From: Vitreoscilla massiliensis
Lineage (GTDB): Bacteria > Pseudomonadota > Gammaproteobacteria > Burkholderiales > Neisseriaceae
Reading direction: 5' to 3'
NCBI RefSeq assembly: GCF_001457815.1
Contig: NZ_LN898219.1
Location: 437,166 to 501,165 of the forward strand
Length of the DNA: 64,000 nucleotides
Of the stretch, positions 17,163-24,777 are shown one piece after another. Position 1 is the first letter of the stretch. Every line of letters begins with the position of its first letter. A program made the position numbers and the translations under genes. Below the pieces are notes generated by a model. The model worked only from the letters and a program-made list of their open reading frames with translations, did not search any database and was not told the origin of the DNA.

Positions 17163-18509
17163 ATGCATACCCCCTCACAAACCAATAAACCAACCCGCAC
17201 GGCGAGCACCGATGCGTCCATTAGCCATACTACTGTACAAAAGCAACCGAAACGCGCTGCCGCCGCCGCGTTCATGGGCACGGCCATCGAGTATTACGAT
17301 TTTTACATTTACGCCTTGGCTTCGGCGCTGATTTTTGGGCAATTGTTTTTCAAAACCGACAATGCCTTCATCGGTACCATGGCCTCGTTTGCCACGTTTG
17401 CCATCGGTTTGTTCATCCGTCCCATTGGCGGTATCTTCTTCGGCCACATCGGCGACAAAATTGGCCGCAAGAAATCGCTGATGATCACACTGTTTTTAAT
17501 GGGCGTGTCCACCGTTTGCATAGGCTTGTTGCCGACATTTGAGCAAGCCGGCATCATTGCGCCGATATTGCTTATTGTGCTGCGCTTGGCACAAGGCTTG
17601 GCCGTGGGCGGTGAATGGGGCGGGGCGGTATTGATTGCCGGTGAACACGCACCGACCGGTCGCCGTGCCTTCTTTGCCTCGTTTGCGCAATTGGGCAGCC
17701 CTGCCGGTTTGATTTTGGCAACGTTGGCATTCAAATTGATTACGTCCATGCCCGAAGAAGATTTTATGAGCTATGGCTGGCGTTTGCCGTTTTTGGCCAG
17801 TTTTGTGATGTTAATCGTCGGTTTCTTAATCCGCCACGGCGTGCATGAATCGCCTGAATTTGTGGAAGAACAGCAAAAGAAACAGGCGCAACCAGCCACG
17901 CAAGTGCCGTTGCTGGAATTGTTCAAAGAATCCAAAGCGGTGATTGGTTTGGCCTTGTGCGCCAATGTGTTGGGTGTGGCCGGTTTTTACTTCGCCACCA
18001 CGTTTATGGTCGCGTACACCACCCAATTTGCCGGCTTGGACAAGGGCATGATTTTGGATGCGATGTTAATCGTGGCGGTCTTGCACTTCTTTAACACGCC
18101 GATTGCCGCGTATTTCGGCGAAAAATTGGGCACACGCAAATTCCTCATCATCACTTCGGCCATTTGCGCGATTACTCCGTTTGCGATGTTCCCGTTGGTA
18201 TTGCAAGGCAGCTTGGGCATGGTGGCCTTAGGTTTGTGGTTGCCGATGTGGTGCATGTCCAGCTTTTATTCTTTGGTGGCAGGCTTTACCAGCAGCTTAT
18301 TCCCTGTGCACCTGCGTTATTCAGGCATCTCGGTTGCCTACCAAATGTGCAGTGCCGTGGCCGGTGGTTTGACGCCGCTCATCGCCACCACCATCGCCCA
18401 ACAGTCTGGCGGCTCGACCTTGGCCTTGTCTTTATTCTTCACTTTATTGTGTGTGATTTCTTGTGTGGCCGTGGTCATGCTGAACCCTAAGAAATACCCG
18501 ACACATTAA
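17163..18509 (+). CDS. MHS-family MFS metabolite:H+ symporter
   Basis: A 448-residue, twelve-helix inner-membrane transporter. Signature segments are AIEYYDFYIYALASALIF at helix 1, IRPIGGIFFGHIGDKIGRKKSL in the first cytoplasmic loop and LRLAQGLAVGGEWGGAVLIAGEHAP, all characteristic of the metabolite:H+ symporter (MHS) group with ProP and ShiA. The substrate is not readable from sequence; the amidohydrolase 55 bases downstream suggests an acetylated polyamine or related cation, which is inference. GGAG precedes the ATG. Divergent LysR gene upstream. Confidence 0.85.
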   Translation: MHTPSQTNKPTRTASTDASISHTTVQKQPKRAAAAAFMGTAIEYYDFYIYALASALIFGQLFFKTDNAFIGTMASFATFAIGLFIRPIGGIFFGHIGDKIGRKKSLMITLFLMGVSTVCIGLLPTFEQAGIIAPILLIVLRLAQGLAVGGEWGGAVLIAGEHAPTGRRAFFASFAQLGSPAGLILATLAFKLITSMPEEDFMSYGWRLPFLASFVMLIVGFLIRHGVHESPEFVEEQQKKQAQPATQVPLLELFKESKAVIGLALCANVLGVAGFYFATTFMVAYTTQFAGLDKGMILDAMLIVAVLHFFNTPIAAYFGEKLGTRKFLIITSAICAITPFAMFPLVLQGSLGMVALGLWLPMWCMSSFYSLVAGFTSSLFPVHLRYSGISVAYQMCSAVAGGLTPLIATTIAQQSGGSTLALSLFFTLLCVISCVAVVMLNPKKYPTH

Positions 18510-18513
18510 TGAT

Positions 18514-18524
18514 GCGGCCTGTAA
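18514..18524 (+). repeat. Single DUS (intergenic)
   Basis: GCGGCCTGTAA between the symporter and amidohydrolase genes. Confidence 0.75.
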
Positions 18525-18564
18525 ACCGTTACACACATCAACCACATAACAGGAACAAGCAACG

Positions 18565-19593
18565 ATGAAAATTTACTACCACCCACTGCAAATGTTGCAC
18601 AAACCCTTGTCGTATTTTTCGCGTGGCAAAATGCGCCAACCGCAAGAAAAACCCGAGCGCATGGAAGCGTTTTTACAAGCGGTGGAAAAATCGGCTTATG
18701 GCTTAAGCGAGGTCAGCGATTTTGGCATCACGCCGATTACCAACGTACACGATTTGGGCTATGTGCATTTCTTGAAAACCGCGTACCAAGAATGGCAAGA
18801 CTTGCCCGAAGACATGGGCGAGGAGGTGCAAACCTCGGTGTATGTGCCCGATGACAGCAATCCTTTGATTGGCGTGATGGCGAAAGCGGCGCGCTATTTG
18901 GCCGATGGCAGCTCGCCGATAGGCGAACACACGTGGACGTCGGTGTATTGGTCGGCGCAAACGTCGCTGACCGCCGCGCAAGGCTTGCTCGATGGTGAAC
19001 AGCAGTCGATTTGTTTGACCCGACCTGCGGGGCACCATGCGCGCAAAGACCGCGCCGGTGGTTTCTGTTACCTGAATAATGCTGCCATCGCCGCCGAACA
19101 CCTGCGCTCAAAATACGCCAAAGTCGCCATCATCGACACCGACATGCACCACGGCCAAGGCATACAGGAAATCTTCTATGAGCGCGACGATGTGTTATAC
19201 GCCTCGGTACATGGCTCGCCAGTGAATTTCTACCCTGTGGTGGCAGGACATGAAAACGAGCGCGGCCGCGGTCGCGGCTTTATGTACAACCACAATTTTC
19301 CCATGCCACATGGATCGTCTGAACAAGTGTTTATGGACAATGTGGATAAAGCTTTGGAAGTGGTGCGCACGTTCGAGCCCGATGTGGTGGTGCATGTGTT
19401 GGGTTTTGATGTGTATGTGGACGATCCACAAGCCAAATGCGCGGTGTCCACGCAAGGCTTTACCGAACTTGCTGCCAAGATACGCAGCTTGAATGTGCCG
19501 ACCATGGTGTTGGTGGAGGGTGGCTATTTGGTGGAAAAATTGGAAGACAATTTGGATGCCTTTATTCAAGGCTTTGCTCAACCGCAAGCATAA
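18565..19593 (+). CDS. Acetylpolyamine amidohydrolase (histone-deacetylase fold)
   Basis: A 342-residue zinc amidohydrolase that removes the acetyl group from acetylated polyamines. The active-site His pair is in RPAGHHARKD (157-158); zinc ligands are Asp193 and His195 in DTDMHHGQG and Asp282 in LGFDVYVDDP, the same spacing as in characterised bacterial acetylpolyamine amidohydrolases, which have nearly the same length. GGFCYLNNAAIAA follows as in all class II HDAC-like proteins. It forms an operon with the MHS symporter, which could bring in the substrate; released polyamines could feed the GABA route encoded near 50 kb. Confidence 0.87.
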   Translation: MKIYYHPLQMLHKPLSYFSRGKMRQPQEKPERMEAFLQAVEKSAYGLSEVSDFGITPITNVHDLGYVHFLKTAYQEWQDLPEDMGEEVQTSVYVPDDSNPLIGVMAKAARYLADGSSPIGEHTWTSVYWSAQTSLTAAQGLLDGEQQSICLTRPAGHHARKDRAGGFCYLNNAAIAAEHLRSKYAKVAIIDTDMHHGQGIQEIFYERDDVLYASVHGSPVNFYPVVAGHENERGRGRGFMYNHNFPMPHGSSEQVFMDNVDKALEVVRTFEPDVVVHVLGFDVYVDDPQAKCAVSTQGFTELAAKIRSLNVPTMVLVEGGYLVEKLEDNLDAFIQGFAQPQA

Positions 19594-19628
19594 GCCTGTA
19601 CCGCGTTTATCCGCAGTACCTCACTTTG

Positions 19629-19655
19629 GCCCGACTTTGCAGTCGGGCATTTTTG
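19629..19655 (+). terminator. Rho-independent terminator after the amidohydrolase gene
   Basis: GCCCGAC (19629-19635) pairs with GTCGGGC (19642-19648) around a 6-base loop, followed by ATTTTTG. It lies 35 bases after the stop codon. Confidence 0.75.
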
Positions 19656-19658
19656 CGT

Positions 19659-19669
19659 TTACAGGCCGC
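19659..19669 (-). repeat. Single DUS (intergenic)
   Basis: TTACAGGCCGC, directly after the terminator of the amidohydrolase gene. Confidence 0.75.
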
Positions 19670-20003
19670 ATTGATGTGGAAAAAGTGTGTTGCTGCTTGC
19701 TTGGCTGTGGTGTTTATAAATGACGCAAATACAGTGTGATGTGTTTCCAGCGTGAGGTGTTGGATGTGAGCTGCATTTGCGTTTGTGTTTGGGTAAAAAA
19801 CAGATTTTAACTGTGCATGGTAATTGAAGGGATGGGTATCAGCGCCTGTGCTTGAACTGTGATATGAATTGAACTGTGGTATGAAGGAATAAATCTGTCT
19901 GCAAGAATCGCAGCCAAACTGTTTTGCCATACCATACTGACACAATCGTTGTTAAGTAATGGTAACAGTGTGGCTATGTGAGTGACTCAATATTGAGCAT
20001 CGA

Positions 20004-20047
20004 TAAGCGGCCTGTAAATGCCAGCCCAAGCAGTTACAGGCCGCTTA
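20004..20047. terminator. Inverted DUS pair between convergent genes
   Basis: TAAGCGGCCTGTAA (20004-20017) and its exact complement (20034-20047) form a 14-bp stem with a 16-base loop. It lies downstream of umuC on the minus strand. Confidence 0.65.
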
Positions 20048-20118
20048 GTAATAGAACATCTATTGCTGGCTAATAGTTGCTGTGCCATTGCCAGCATGGC
20101 CATGCACCGACACACCCA

Positions 20119-21384
20119 TCAATTCGGGATTACCAAAATGTCTTGAAACGCGGTGGTGTATTGTGGGCTGCGGTGTTGTTGGCGCATTTTCCATGCGTCT
20201 GTGCCCAAGCCTTCGCTGGCCAGATACAGGTGTTTGTCGCCGTATTTGCGCTTGATGCTGTCCCATGCTTGCATCAATTCAGGCCGTTGCTTGATGCTGG
20301 CATTGGCAATCCAATCCAGCTGCTGGATGTGTTTGGGATGGATGTGACCCAATTCCACCCCGCATCTTTTATAGGCGATGCCGGCCTGAAACACCTGTTG
20401 CAATTGCTGTTGCGCCAGTTGGTGTAACTGTAAGGTGTCGTCACAAGGCTGAGCCAAAAAACTGCCTTGGTGGCCATAGTATTGTGGCAAATCGTCGCGA
20501 AAACGGTTGCTGGCGGCAAACACGCGCAGGTATTGGCAACAGCCGCGCTCTTGCCTGAGTTTGTGTACCGCGCTTTGAACATGGTGGCTTAAGGCGGCGC
20601 GCAAATCATCGAGGCTGGTCACTTGGCTTTGAAAGCTGCGGCTGCAAACGATGCTTTGTTTCGCTGCTGGTTGGTTTTCCCAGTCCAAACAGGCGATGCC
20701 TTGCAATTCGCGTTGGGTGCGTTCTAAGGTGACGCCAAACAAGCGCCGTAAGGTGGTGGTATCGGCACAGTGCAAATCCCATGCGCTGTGAATGTTGATG
20801 GCATGTAAGCGCGTGCTGAGTTTGCGCCCCACGCCCCATATCTCGCTCACGTCTTCGCTGCGCAAGGCGCGCTGTTGGATGTCGGTACGCCATTGTGGCC
20901 ACACCACGCTGCCGCGCAAACTGGCATGTTTCTTGGCCAAATGGTTGCAAAACTTGGCCAAAGTCTTGGTGGGCGCAATGCCCACGCAACAAGGGATGCC
21001 TACCCATTGCCATACGCGTTCGCGCAATTGCAGCGCCAATTCCGGTAGCTGATTGAGGCCGCTGACATCGGCAAAACACTCATCAATGGAATACACCTCG
21101 GTGCGCGGCACCAAGCTGGCGATGCTGTGCATCATGTGGTGGGATAGGTGCGAGTAGAGTGCGTAATTGCTGGAAAACACCACCAGCCCTGCGTGTTGTT
21201 CCAAATGGGCAATTTGGTAATACGGCACGCCCATCTTAATGCCCAGCGCCTTGGCTTCAGGCGTGCGCGACACCACACAGCCATCGTTATTGCTGAGCAC
21301 CACCACTGGCCGTGTTTTCAAATCGGGGCGAAACACGCGCTCGCACGAGCAATAAAAATGGTTGCCATCAATCAGCGCAAACAT
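20119..21384 (-). CDS. umuC: DNA polymerase V catalytic subunit UmuC (Y family)
   Basis: A 421-residue error-prone polymerase. FALIDGNHFYCSCERVF contains the first catalytic aspartate, SNNDGCVVSRTPEAKALGI the fingers, and VYSIDECFADVSG the paired Asp-Glu of the palm. The helix-hairpin-helix region reads SEDVSEIWGVGRKLSTRL, followed by the little finger (SRSFQSQVTSLDDLRAALSHHV) and the C-terminal UmuC domain. The ATG overlaps the umuD stop (TGATG), so the two are co-translated; 17 upstream in-frame residues belong to umuD sequence. Confidence 0.92.
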   Translation of the reverse strand: MFALIDGNHFYCSCERVFRPDLKTRPVVVLSNNDGCVVSRTPEAKALGIKMGVPYYQIAHLEQHAGLVVFSSNYALYSHLSHHMMHSIASLVPRTEVYSIDECFADVSGLNQLPELALQLRERVWQWVGIPCCVGIAPTKTLAKFCNHLAKKHASLRGSVVWPQWRTDIQQRALRSEDVSEIWGVGRKLSTRLHAINIHSAWDLHCADTTTLRRLFGVTLERTQRELQGIACLDWENQPAAKQSIVCSRSFQSQVTSLDDLRAALSHHVQSAVHKLRQERGCCQYLRVFAASNRFRDDLPQYYGHQGSFLAQPCDDTLQLHQLAQQQLQQVFQAGIAYKRCGVELGHIHPKHIQQLDWIANASIKQRPELMQAWDSIKRKYGDKHLYLASEGLGTDAWKMRQQHRSPQYTTAFQDILVIPN

Positions 21385-21842
21385 CAGCCATGCACCGATT
21401 TGATGACAAAGGTGACCACGCCGACCATGCGCCATTCTTGTTCTGCCGTTGGCCGCAACACTGGATAATCAGCATGCTGGTTTTCTGGGTGCAAGCTGAT
21501 GCCACCGTGTAAATGCAGGCGTTTGATGGTGAATTCATGGCCAATGTCGGCCACCACGATGTCGCCATGTTTGGCGGGCAAGGATTTGTCTACAATCAGC
21601 AAATCGCCTTGGTCTATGCCGGCATCGCACATGGAGTCGCCGCCTGCGCGCACGAAGATGGTGGCCAATGGATTGTGTATCAGGTTTTGATCCAAGCTGA
21701 TGGCGCCATCGACATCGGTATTGACCATGGCAGGAAAGCCTGCGGGCACGCTGTGCAATAACAGCGGCACCCACACGCTGGGGGTATTTACAGGCCGATA
21801 CCAAGTCAGTGTGCGCTTGGATGAAGCGGATAAGGTGTTCAT
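21384..21842 (-). CDS. umuD: UmuD-like S24 protease subunit of polymerase V
   Basis: A 152-residue LexA-fold protein that cleaves itself to an active form for polymerase V. The nucleophile serine is in GGDSMCDAGI, the catalytic lysine in FTIKRLHL, and an Ala-Gly cleavage site is visible in SVPAGFPA near residue 34. There is no DNA-binding domain, unlike LexA. The promoter carries a 7-bp-arm palindrome described separately. Transcribed with umuC. Confidence 0.9.
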   Translation of the reverse strand: MNTLSASSKRTLTWYRPVNTPSVWVPLLLHSVPAGFPAMVNTDVDGAISLDQNLIHNPLATIFVRAGGDSMCDAGIDQGDLLIVDKSLPAKHGDIVVADIGHEFTIKRLHLHGGISLHPENQHADYPVLRPTAEQEWRMVGVVTFVIKSVHG

Positions 21843-21859
21843 GGTGTGTGTTTAGAAAT

Positions 21860-21885
21860 GTGTTACGTTAATCAAATGGTAACAC
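21860..21885. promoter_or_regulatory. Palindrome GTGTTAC-N12-GTAACAC before umuD
   Basis: Two perfect 7-base arms. On the minus strand TTGCAG and TACCAT with 16 bases between them could be the -35 and -10, and the palindrome covers the -10. It is not the classical CTGT-N8-ACAG LexA box. It ends 18 bases before the umuD start. Confidence 0.5.
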
Positions 21886-22148
21886 AGATGCAGCCAACTG
21901 CAAGTCCTCTGTGCTGGATTTACACGATTGAAATCACAGCGGTTTTAAGCTGATTGATGACATGCGTCAGCGGATTTTTTTGTGCTCAGCAAACGAATGC
22001 AAATAAAATCAAACACCTGATAATTTTTTAATAAATCGTAACAAATTAAAATATTAATTTTACATAAATTCATTATTAAATAAGGGAAATGATTATATTT
22101 AAGTCGTAGAATGAACATATAGAAACAAACAACTCTTTGGAACATCAA

Positions 22149-22622
22149 ATGAAAACCATGACTGCCCTGGCCTTGTTGGCCGTATTCGGTGCTTGCTCTA
22201 GCATGAGCATGGCCGCCACTGTAAAACACGCCAAATTGGCTCACAAAGCGACTCCTGTTGCCGCAGTGAAAACCGTTAAATCCGTTGAAGCTGCTAAACC
22301 TGCTGTGAAAGCTGTTGCCCCGCAAGCTGCTGCCATCAAAGCCCCTGTTGTTGCGCCTAAAGCTGAAGTCAAAACGGTTGCGCATCAAGCACCAGTAGCT
22401 GCCAAAGCCGAAGTCAAAGCCGCTGCTCACCAAGCACCTGTTGCTGTCAAAACTGAAGTCAAAGCCGTTGCGCATCAAGCACCAGTGGCTACTAAAGCCG
22501 AAGTGAAAGCCGCTGCGCATCAAGCGCCAGTAGCAGCCAAAGCCGAAGTCAAAGCCATTGCACACCAAGCCCCAGTGATGGGTCAAGCCAAAGCTGCTGT
22601 GGCCGTACCTGCACACAAATAA
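22149..22622 (+). CDS. Secreted lysine/alanine repeat protein, function unknown
   Basis: A 157-residue low-complexity protein. The N-terminus is a signal peptide (MKTMTALALLAVFGACSSMSMA); cleavage after SMA is likely, though the internal FGAC could be a poor lipobox. Residues 71-145 are five 15-residue repeats of the form KxEVKxxAHQAPVxx. Alternating Lys, Glu, His and Pro make it basic and probably unfolded; some bacterial proteins of this look bind polyanions, but I cannot assign a function. The ATG at 22149 is preferred over a TTG twelve bases earlier. The upstream 190 bases are very AT-rich and a terminator follows. Confidence 0.75.
   Translation: MKTMTALALLAVFGACSSMSMAATVKHAKLAHKATPVAAVKTVKSVEAAKPAVKAVAPQAAAIKAPVVAPKAEVKTVAHQAPVAAKAEVKAAAHQAPVAVKTEVKAVAHQAPVATKAEVKAAAHQAPVAAKAEVKAIAHQAPVMGQAKAAVAVPAHK
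22359..22583 (+). repeat. Five tandem 45-bp coding repeats
   Basis: The repeat region of the Lys/Ala protein. Units are in frame and differ at scattered third positions and a few residues, so they are diverged rather than recent copies, yet still able to recombine. Confidence 0.75.
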
Positions 22623-22650
22623 GCCTTGTTGTTGATCTGAAACACACAAA

Positions 22651-22681
22651 ACGCTGCCGCTGATAAGGCGGCGTTTTTGCA
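22651..22681 (+). terminator. Rho-independent terminator
   Basis: AACGCTGCC (22651-22659) pairs with GGCGGCGTT (22668-22676) with one G-T pair, followed by a T run; 28 bases after the repeat-protein stop. Confidence 0.75.
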
Positions 22682-22782
22682 TGCGTGAGCAATCATGCGC
22701 TTGCTTTGCTGTCATGGGTGTGGATAGCAAGGCAGATATCGGTATGAACCAGTATTGGGTGTACTCATAAGCACTCAATAAG

Positions 22783-22816
22783 GCGGTCTGTAAGCCCATA
22801 ACAGCTTACAGGCCGC
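22783..22816. repeat. Inverted DUS pair, one arm degenerate
   Basis: GCGGTCTGTAAGC (22783-22795) and GCTTACAGGCCGC (22804-22816). The left arm has T for C in the core; the stem still closes with a G-T pair. Confidence 0.65.
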
Positions 22817-22930
22817 ATCTGTGTCACAACCCGTGCATGTGTCATGTTGCGGGAGGGGTTGTGTGCTTGACATACCATCTTGATGGTGAGGGTGGAGGTT
22901 AAGACATGCAAATAGGGTTTATTTTGATAG

Positions 22931-22953
22931 TAATAATATTTAGAATATTATTA
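22931..22953. promoter_or_regulatory. AT-rich perfect palindrome before a small gene
   Basis: Ten-base arms TAATAATATT and AATATTATTA around TAG, 50 bases before the start at 23004. Could be an operator or simply AT-rich promoter DNA. Confidence 0.35.
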
Positions 22954-23003
22954 AAGTTTTTAAGTTTAAGCTCTTCATTATCAAGAAACAGTCAATACAA
23001 TAC

Positions 23004-23204
23004 ATGAAAATAATCACCCACAATGACACAGCCATCAGCACGGTAGAGCAAGTTTGTGTCATGTTAAAAAAATTGAATGATGCCAATAAATACGATTGCT
23101 TGCACTGCATCATGCAAATGGAAGCAGAGCAGCGCCTGTCATATTTGAATGCCTATGTGCGCGCGATTGATGGCATGCACAAGCAGCGTGCTCAAGCGGC
23201 ATAA
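23004..23204 (+). CDS. Small protein of unknown function (66 aa)
   Basis: Begins MKIITHNDTAISTVEQVC and contains a CxxC-like pair in KYDCLHCIMQM. Predicted mainly helical and soluble; no signal peptide or membrane helix. No clear ribosome binding site precedes the ATG. It is followed 55 bases later by a strong terminator, which supports a real transcript. I do not recognise a family. Confidence 0.5.
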   Translation: MKIITHNDTAISTVEQVCVMLKKLNDANKYDCLHCIMQMEAEQRLSYLNAYVRAIDGMHKQRAQAA

Positions 23205-23258
23205 GCACATCCATCCATGCGCTGCACTCACCACTGCTTGTTTGAATGAACATAAAAA

Positions 23259-23284
23259 ACCGCCCTCAAGTAGGGCGGTATGGT
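23259..23284. terminator. Bidirectional rho-independent terminator
   Basis: ACCGCCCT (23259-23266) and AGGGCGGT (23272-23279) with a 5-base loop. A runs to the left and T runs to the right let it work for the small genes on both strands. Confidence 0.8.
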
Positions 23285-23289
23285 TTTGT

Positions 23290-23367
23290 TTAATTGTCGG
23301 AAGGCTGTTGGTTTTCCTGTGCTTTTTTCATGGCACGAAAAACGTTCAATCTGCGTCTGTGTTGCAT
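23290..23367 (-). CDS. Very small basic protein (25 aa), candidate
   Basis: A minus-strand reading of 25 residues starting MQHRRRLNVFRAMKKA and ending QPSDN. It was found by eye. An AAGGA sits nine bases before the ATG on an AT-rich leader, and the stop is directly followed by the bidirectional terminator at 23259-23284. The first half is strongly basic and could form one amphipathic helix. Alternatively the transcript may be a non-coding RNA. No family is recognised. Confidence 0.4.
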   Translation of the reverse strand: MQHRRRLNVFRAMKKAQENQQPSDN

Positions 23368-23895
23368 ATTGGCTTGTCCTTTTTAATATTGTTGTTTTAA
23401 GGTTCTGTGGATCAAGCAGAAAAATAAAAATACAGTCGAATGCTGTATTTGGGGTAACAAGGTAGAGCGATTATAACAGATTAATGAGTAAGTATTTGTT
23501 AAAAAAGAAAATTCATGATTGATGAATGTTGTTTGCATTGAAATAAGCTGTTGTATCGGTATTTAAGCAGGATTAACAATCAAGCCATTTGCGCTTTAAA
23601 TGTTGGTATACAAGTGTTAAAGACAGGGCAGGACATCGTTACAGGCCGCATTTCATAGCCAGCAATACCTGTGACAACATTAGGATGTGATTAAAAAGCA
23701 CACCCACAGGTTGAAGTCTCACAAGGGCTAAAAACCACTGGCGCAGATAAATCGTCTGTTATTGTTTGGTTTGGTTGCTATCAGTAAGAATCTGTAATAA
23801 AGACAGGCCATTGTCCGTAACTTTGATTTGCAACAAGGTGGTTAGAGTAAATTGCTTATATGGTGGAAGCTTCTTTTTCTGAAAGGAGCAAACGT
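23368..23895. other. Spacer before the lysine-rich small gene
   Basis: AT-rich DNA with one uptake word (23639-23649). No open frame with a ribosome binding site is visible; promoters for both flanking small genes must lie here. Confidence 0.5.
23639..23649 (-). repeat. Single DUS (intergenic)
   Basis: TTACAGGCCGC in a gene-free stretch. Confidence 0.75.
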
Positions 23896-24009
23896 ATGGA
23901 AAAGCAAACAAAAAAATTGAAACGACAAATTCAAGAGCGCAGCGATAAGGTGAAAAAGCAAGAAAAGAAATTGTCTAAGTTGAAAAAAAAGCTAAAAAAG
24001 CAGAAATAA
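23896..24009 (+). CDS. Lysine-rich coiled-coil small protein (37 aa)
   Basis: A 37-residue protein, MEKQTKKLKRQIQERSDK followed by a lysine-heptad tail ending KKLKKQK. Sixteen residues are lysine. Leucines and isoleucine fall at coiled-coil spacing, so a single charged helix or coiled coil is expected. AGGAG lies nine bases before the ATG and a strong terminator follows 55 bases after the stop, so this is very likely a real gene. A nucleic-acid or ribosome-associated role is possible but unproven. Confidence 0.65.
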   Translation: MEKQTKKLKRQIQERSDKVKKQEKKLSKLKKKLKKQK

Positions 24010-24064
24010 GACTGCAATGATGTAAGTGAGTCGCATGTGAATGCCCTTACTCGAATGCGTACTG

Positions 24065-24093
24065 GCCCATTACTGACGGTAATGGGCATTTTT
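24065..24093 (+). terminator. Rho-independent terminator of the 37-aa gene
   Basis: GCCCATTAC (24065-24073) pairs with GTAATGGGC (24079-24087) around a 5-base loop, followed by ATTTTT. Confidence 0.8.
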
Positions 24094-24199
24094 AATGTGT
24101 CTCAATGGGCTCTGGTCTGAAAATATTATGGTTTGGTATTTTTAAAAAATGCTTGAAAACTTGCAGATATGGTAGTGAGAACAGGATTTGAATGAGGTA

Positions 24200-24224
24200 T
24201 AACTTCAATAAATCATTGAAGTTA
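24200..24224. repeat. Perfect hairpin TAACTTCAAT / ATTGAAGTTA
   Basis: Ten-base arms with a 5-base loop; no T run and no gene next to it. Role unknown. Confidence 0.35.
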
Positions 24225-24286
24225 AAGCGATGCGTTGCTTAAAACAGCGAGTAAGTCAAAAGCCATGACAATAAAGAATGCTCACA

Positions 24287-24316
24287 AAAAAGCCCAGCAC
24301 TTAAGCTGGGCTTTTT
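24287..24316 (-). terminator. Terminator of the tmRNA gene
   Basis: AAAAAGCCCAGC (24287-24298) pairs with GCTGGGCTTTTT (24305-24316). Read on the minus strand it ends in a T run, 82 bases beyond the tmRNA 3' end. Confidence 0.8.
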
Positions 24317-24397
24317 AAATCAATCATTTCAAACTGTACCACTATGTGCCACAACTTCGACAAATAATCGTAACTGCTTGAAATACATCTAAATAAC

Positions 24398-24760
24398 TGG
24401 TGGAGGCGGGGGGAATTGAACCCCCGTCCGAAAGCCCTCTACAAAGCGTTCTACATACTTAGTCTTGTCTACTTAAAATCTTATTCAAACTCCGCCGACG
24501 GACAGGCTGAGGTTGAACCAGCTACCTTAGGTCTTATTGATACTTAAGTAACCCAAGCATCAACCAGTCAATGTGAATGACGTTGCGGAGGGTTGCCCCT
24601 CATGGCCCATTGACCAACCATTGCAACGGCTAAGCCTTAAGCGGCTAAAGCGTAAGAATCGTCGTTTGCGATTATATAAATTTCAGGGTTTTACGAGATT
24701 CTGAGAACTCGGTATGCCCGCATCTGCTTTGCAACCCCCGTCGAAACCAAGATCGCCCCC
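24398..24760 (-). ncRNA. ssrA: Transfer-messenger RNA (tmRNA)
   Basis: About 363 nt, one-piece tmRNA that rescues stalled ribosomes with SmpB. The 5' end GGGGGCGATC and the 3' end CGCCTCCACCA form the 7-bp acceptor stem with encoded CCA; GGTTCAATTCCCCCC is the T-arm and GGTTTCGACGGGGGTTGC is the conserved 5' segment. The resume reading frame at 24669 to 24637 encodes ANDDSYALAA and a TAA stop, a variant of the usual ANDENYALAA. Promoter element and terminator flank it. Confidence 0.95.
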
Positions 24761-24777
24761 AGATATGGAAGATACGC

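Larger units (their letters stand above)
19594..20118. other. Gene-free spacer between convergent genes
   Basis: Holds a rho-independent terminator (19629-19655), one single uptake word and one inverted DUS pair. I see no gene in the middle part: the open frames there lack ribosome binding sites and family resemblance. Confidence 0.6.
22623..23003. other. Gene-free spacer with hairpins
   Basis: Contains the terminator of the repeat-protein gene, an inverted DUS pair and an AT-rich palindrome. No gene is seen; the long minus-strand frame running back over the repeat gene is an artefact of the repeats. Confidence 0.55.
24010..24397. other. Spacer between the small gene and tmRNA
   Basis: Holds two terminators, one for each flanking transcript, and a 10-bp-arm AT-rich hairpin (24200-24224). 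No gene seen. Confidence 0.55.

Noticed and set aside
19607..19945. A 112-codon minus-strand frame between the amidohydrolase and umuC genes
   Set aside because: Overlaps a terminator and an uptake word, no recognisable start signal or family.
22359..22583. A CRISPR-like repeat array
   Set aside because: Units are contiguous, in frame and translated; no spacers and no cas genes. No CRISPR array is visible anywhere in the window.
21945..22799. A 284-codon minus-strand reading frame rich in Gly, Phe and Ser
   Set aside because: It is the complement of the 45-bp repeats of the plus-strand secreted protein and runs through its terminator; no ribosome binding site.
23149..23400. An 83-codon plus-strand frame
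   Set aside because: Starts inside the 66-aa gene in another frame, runs through a strong terminator and has no ribosome binding site.
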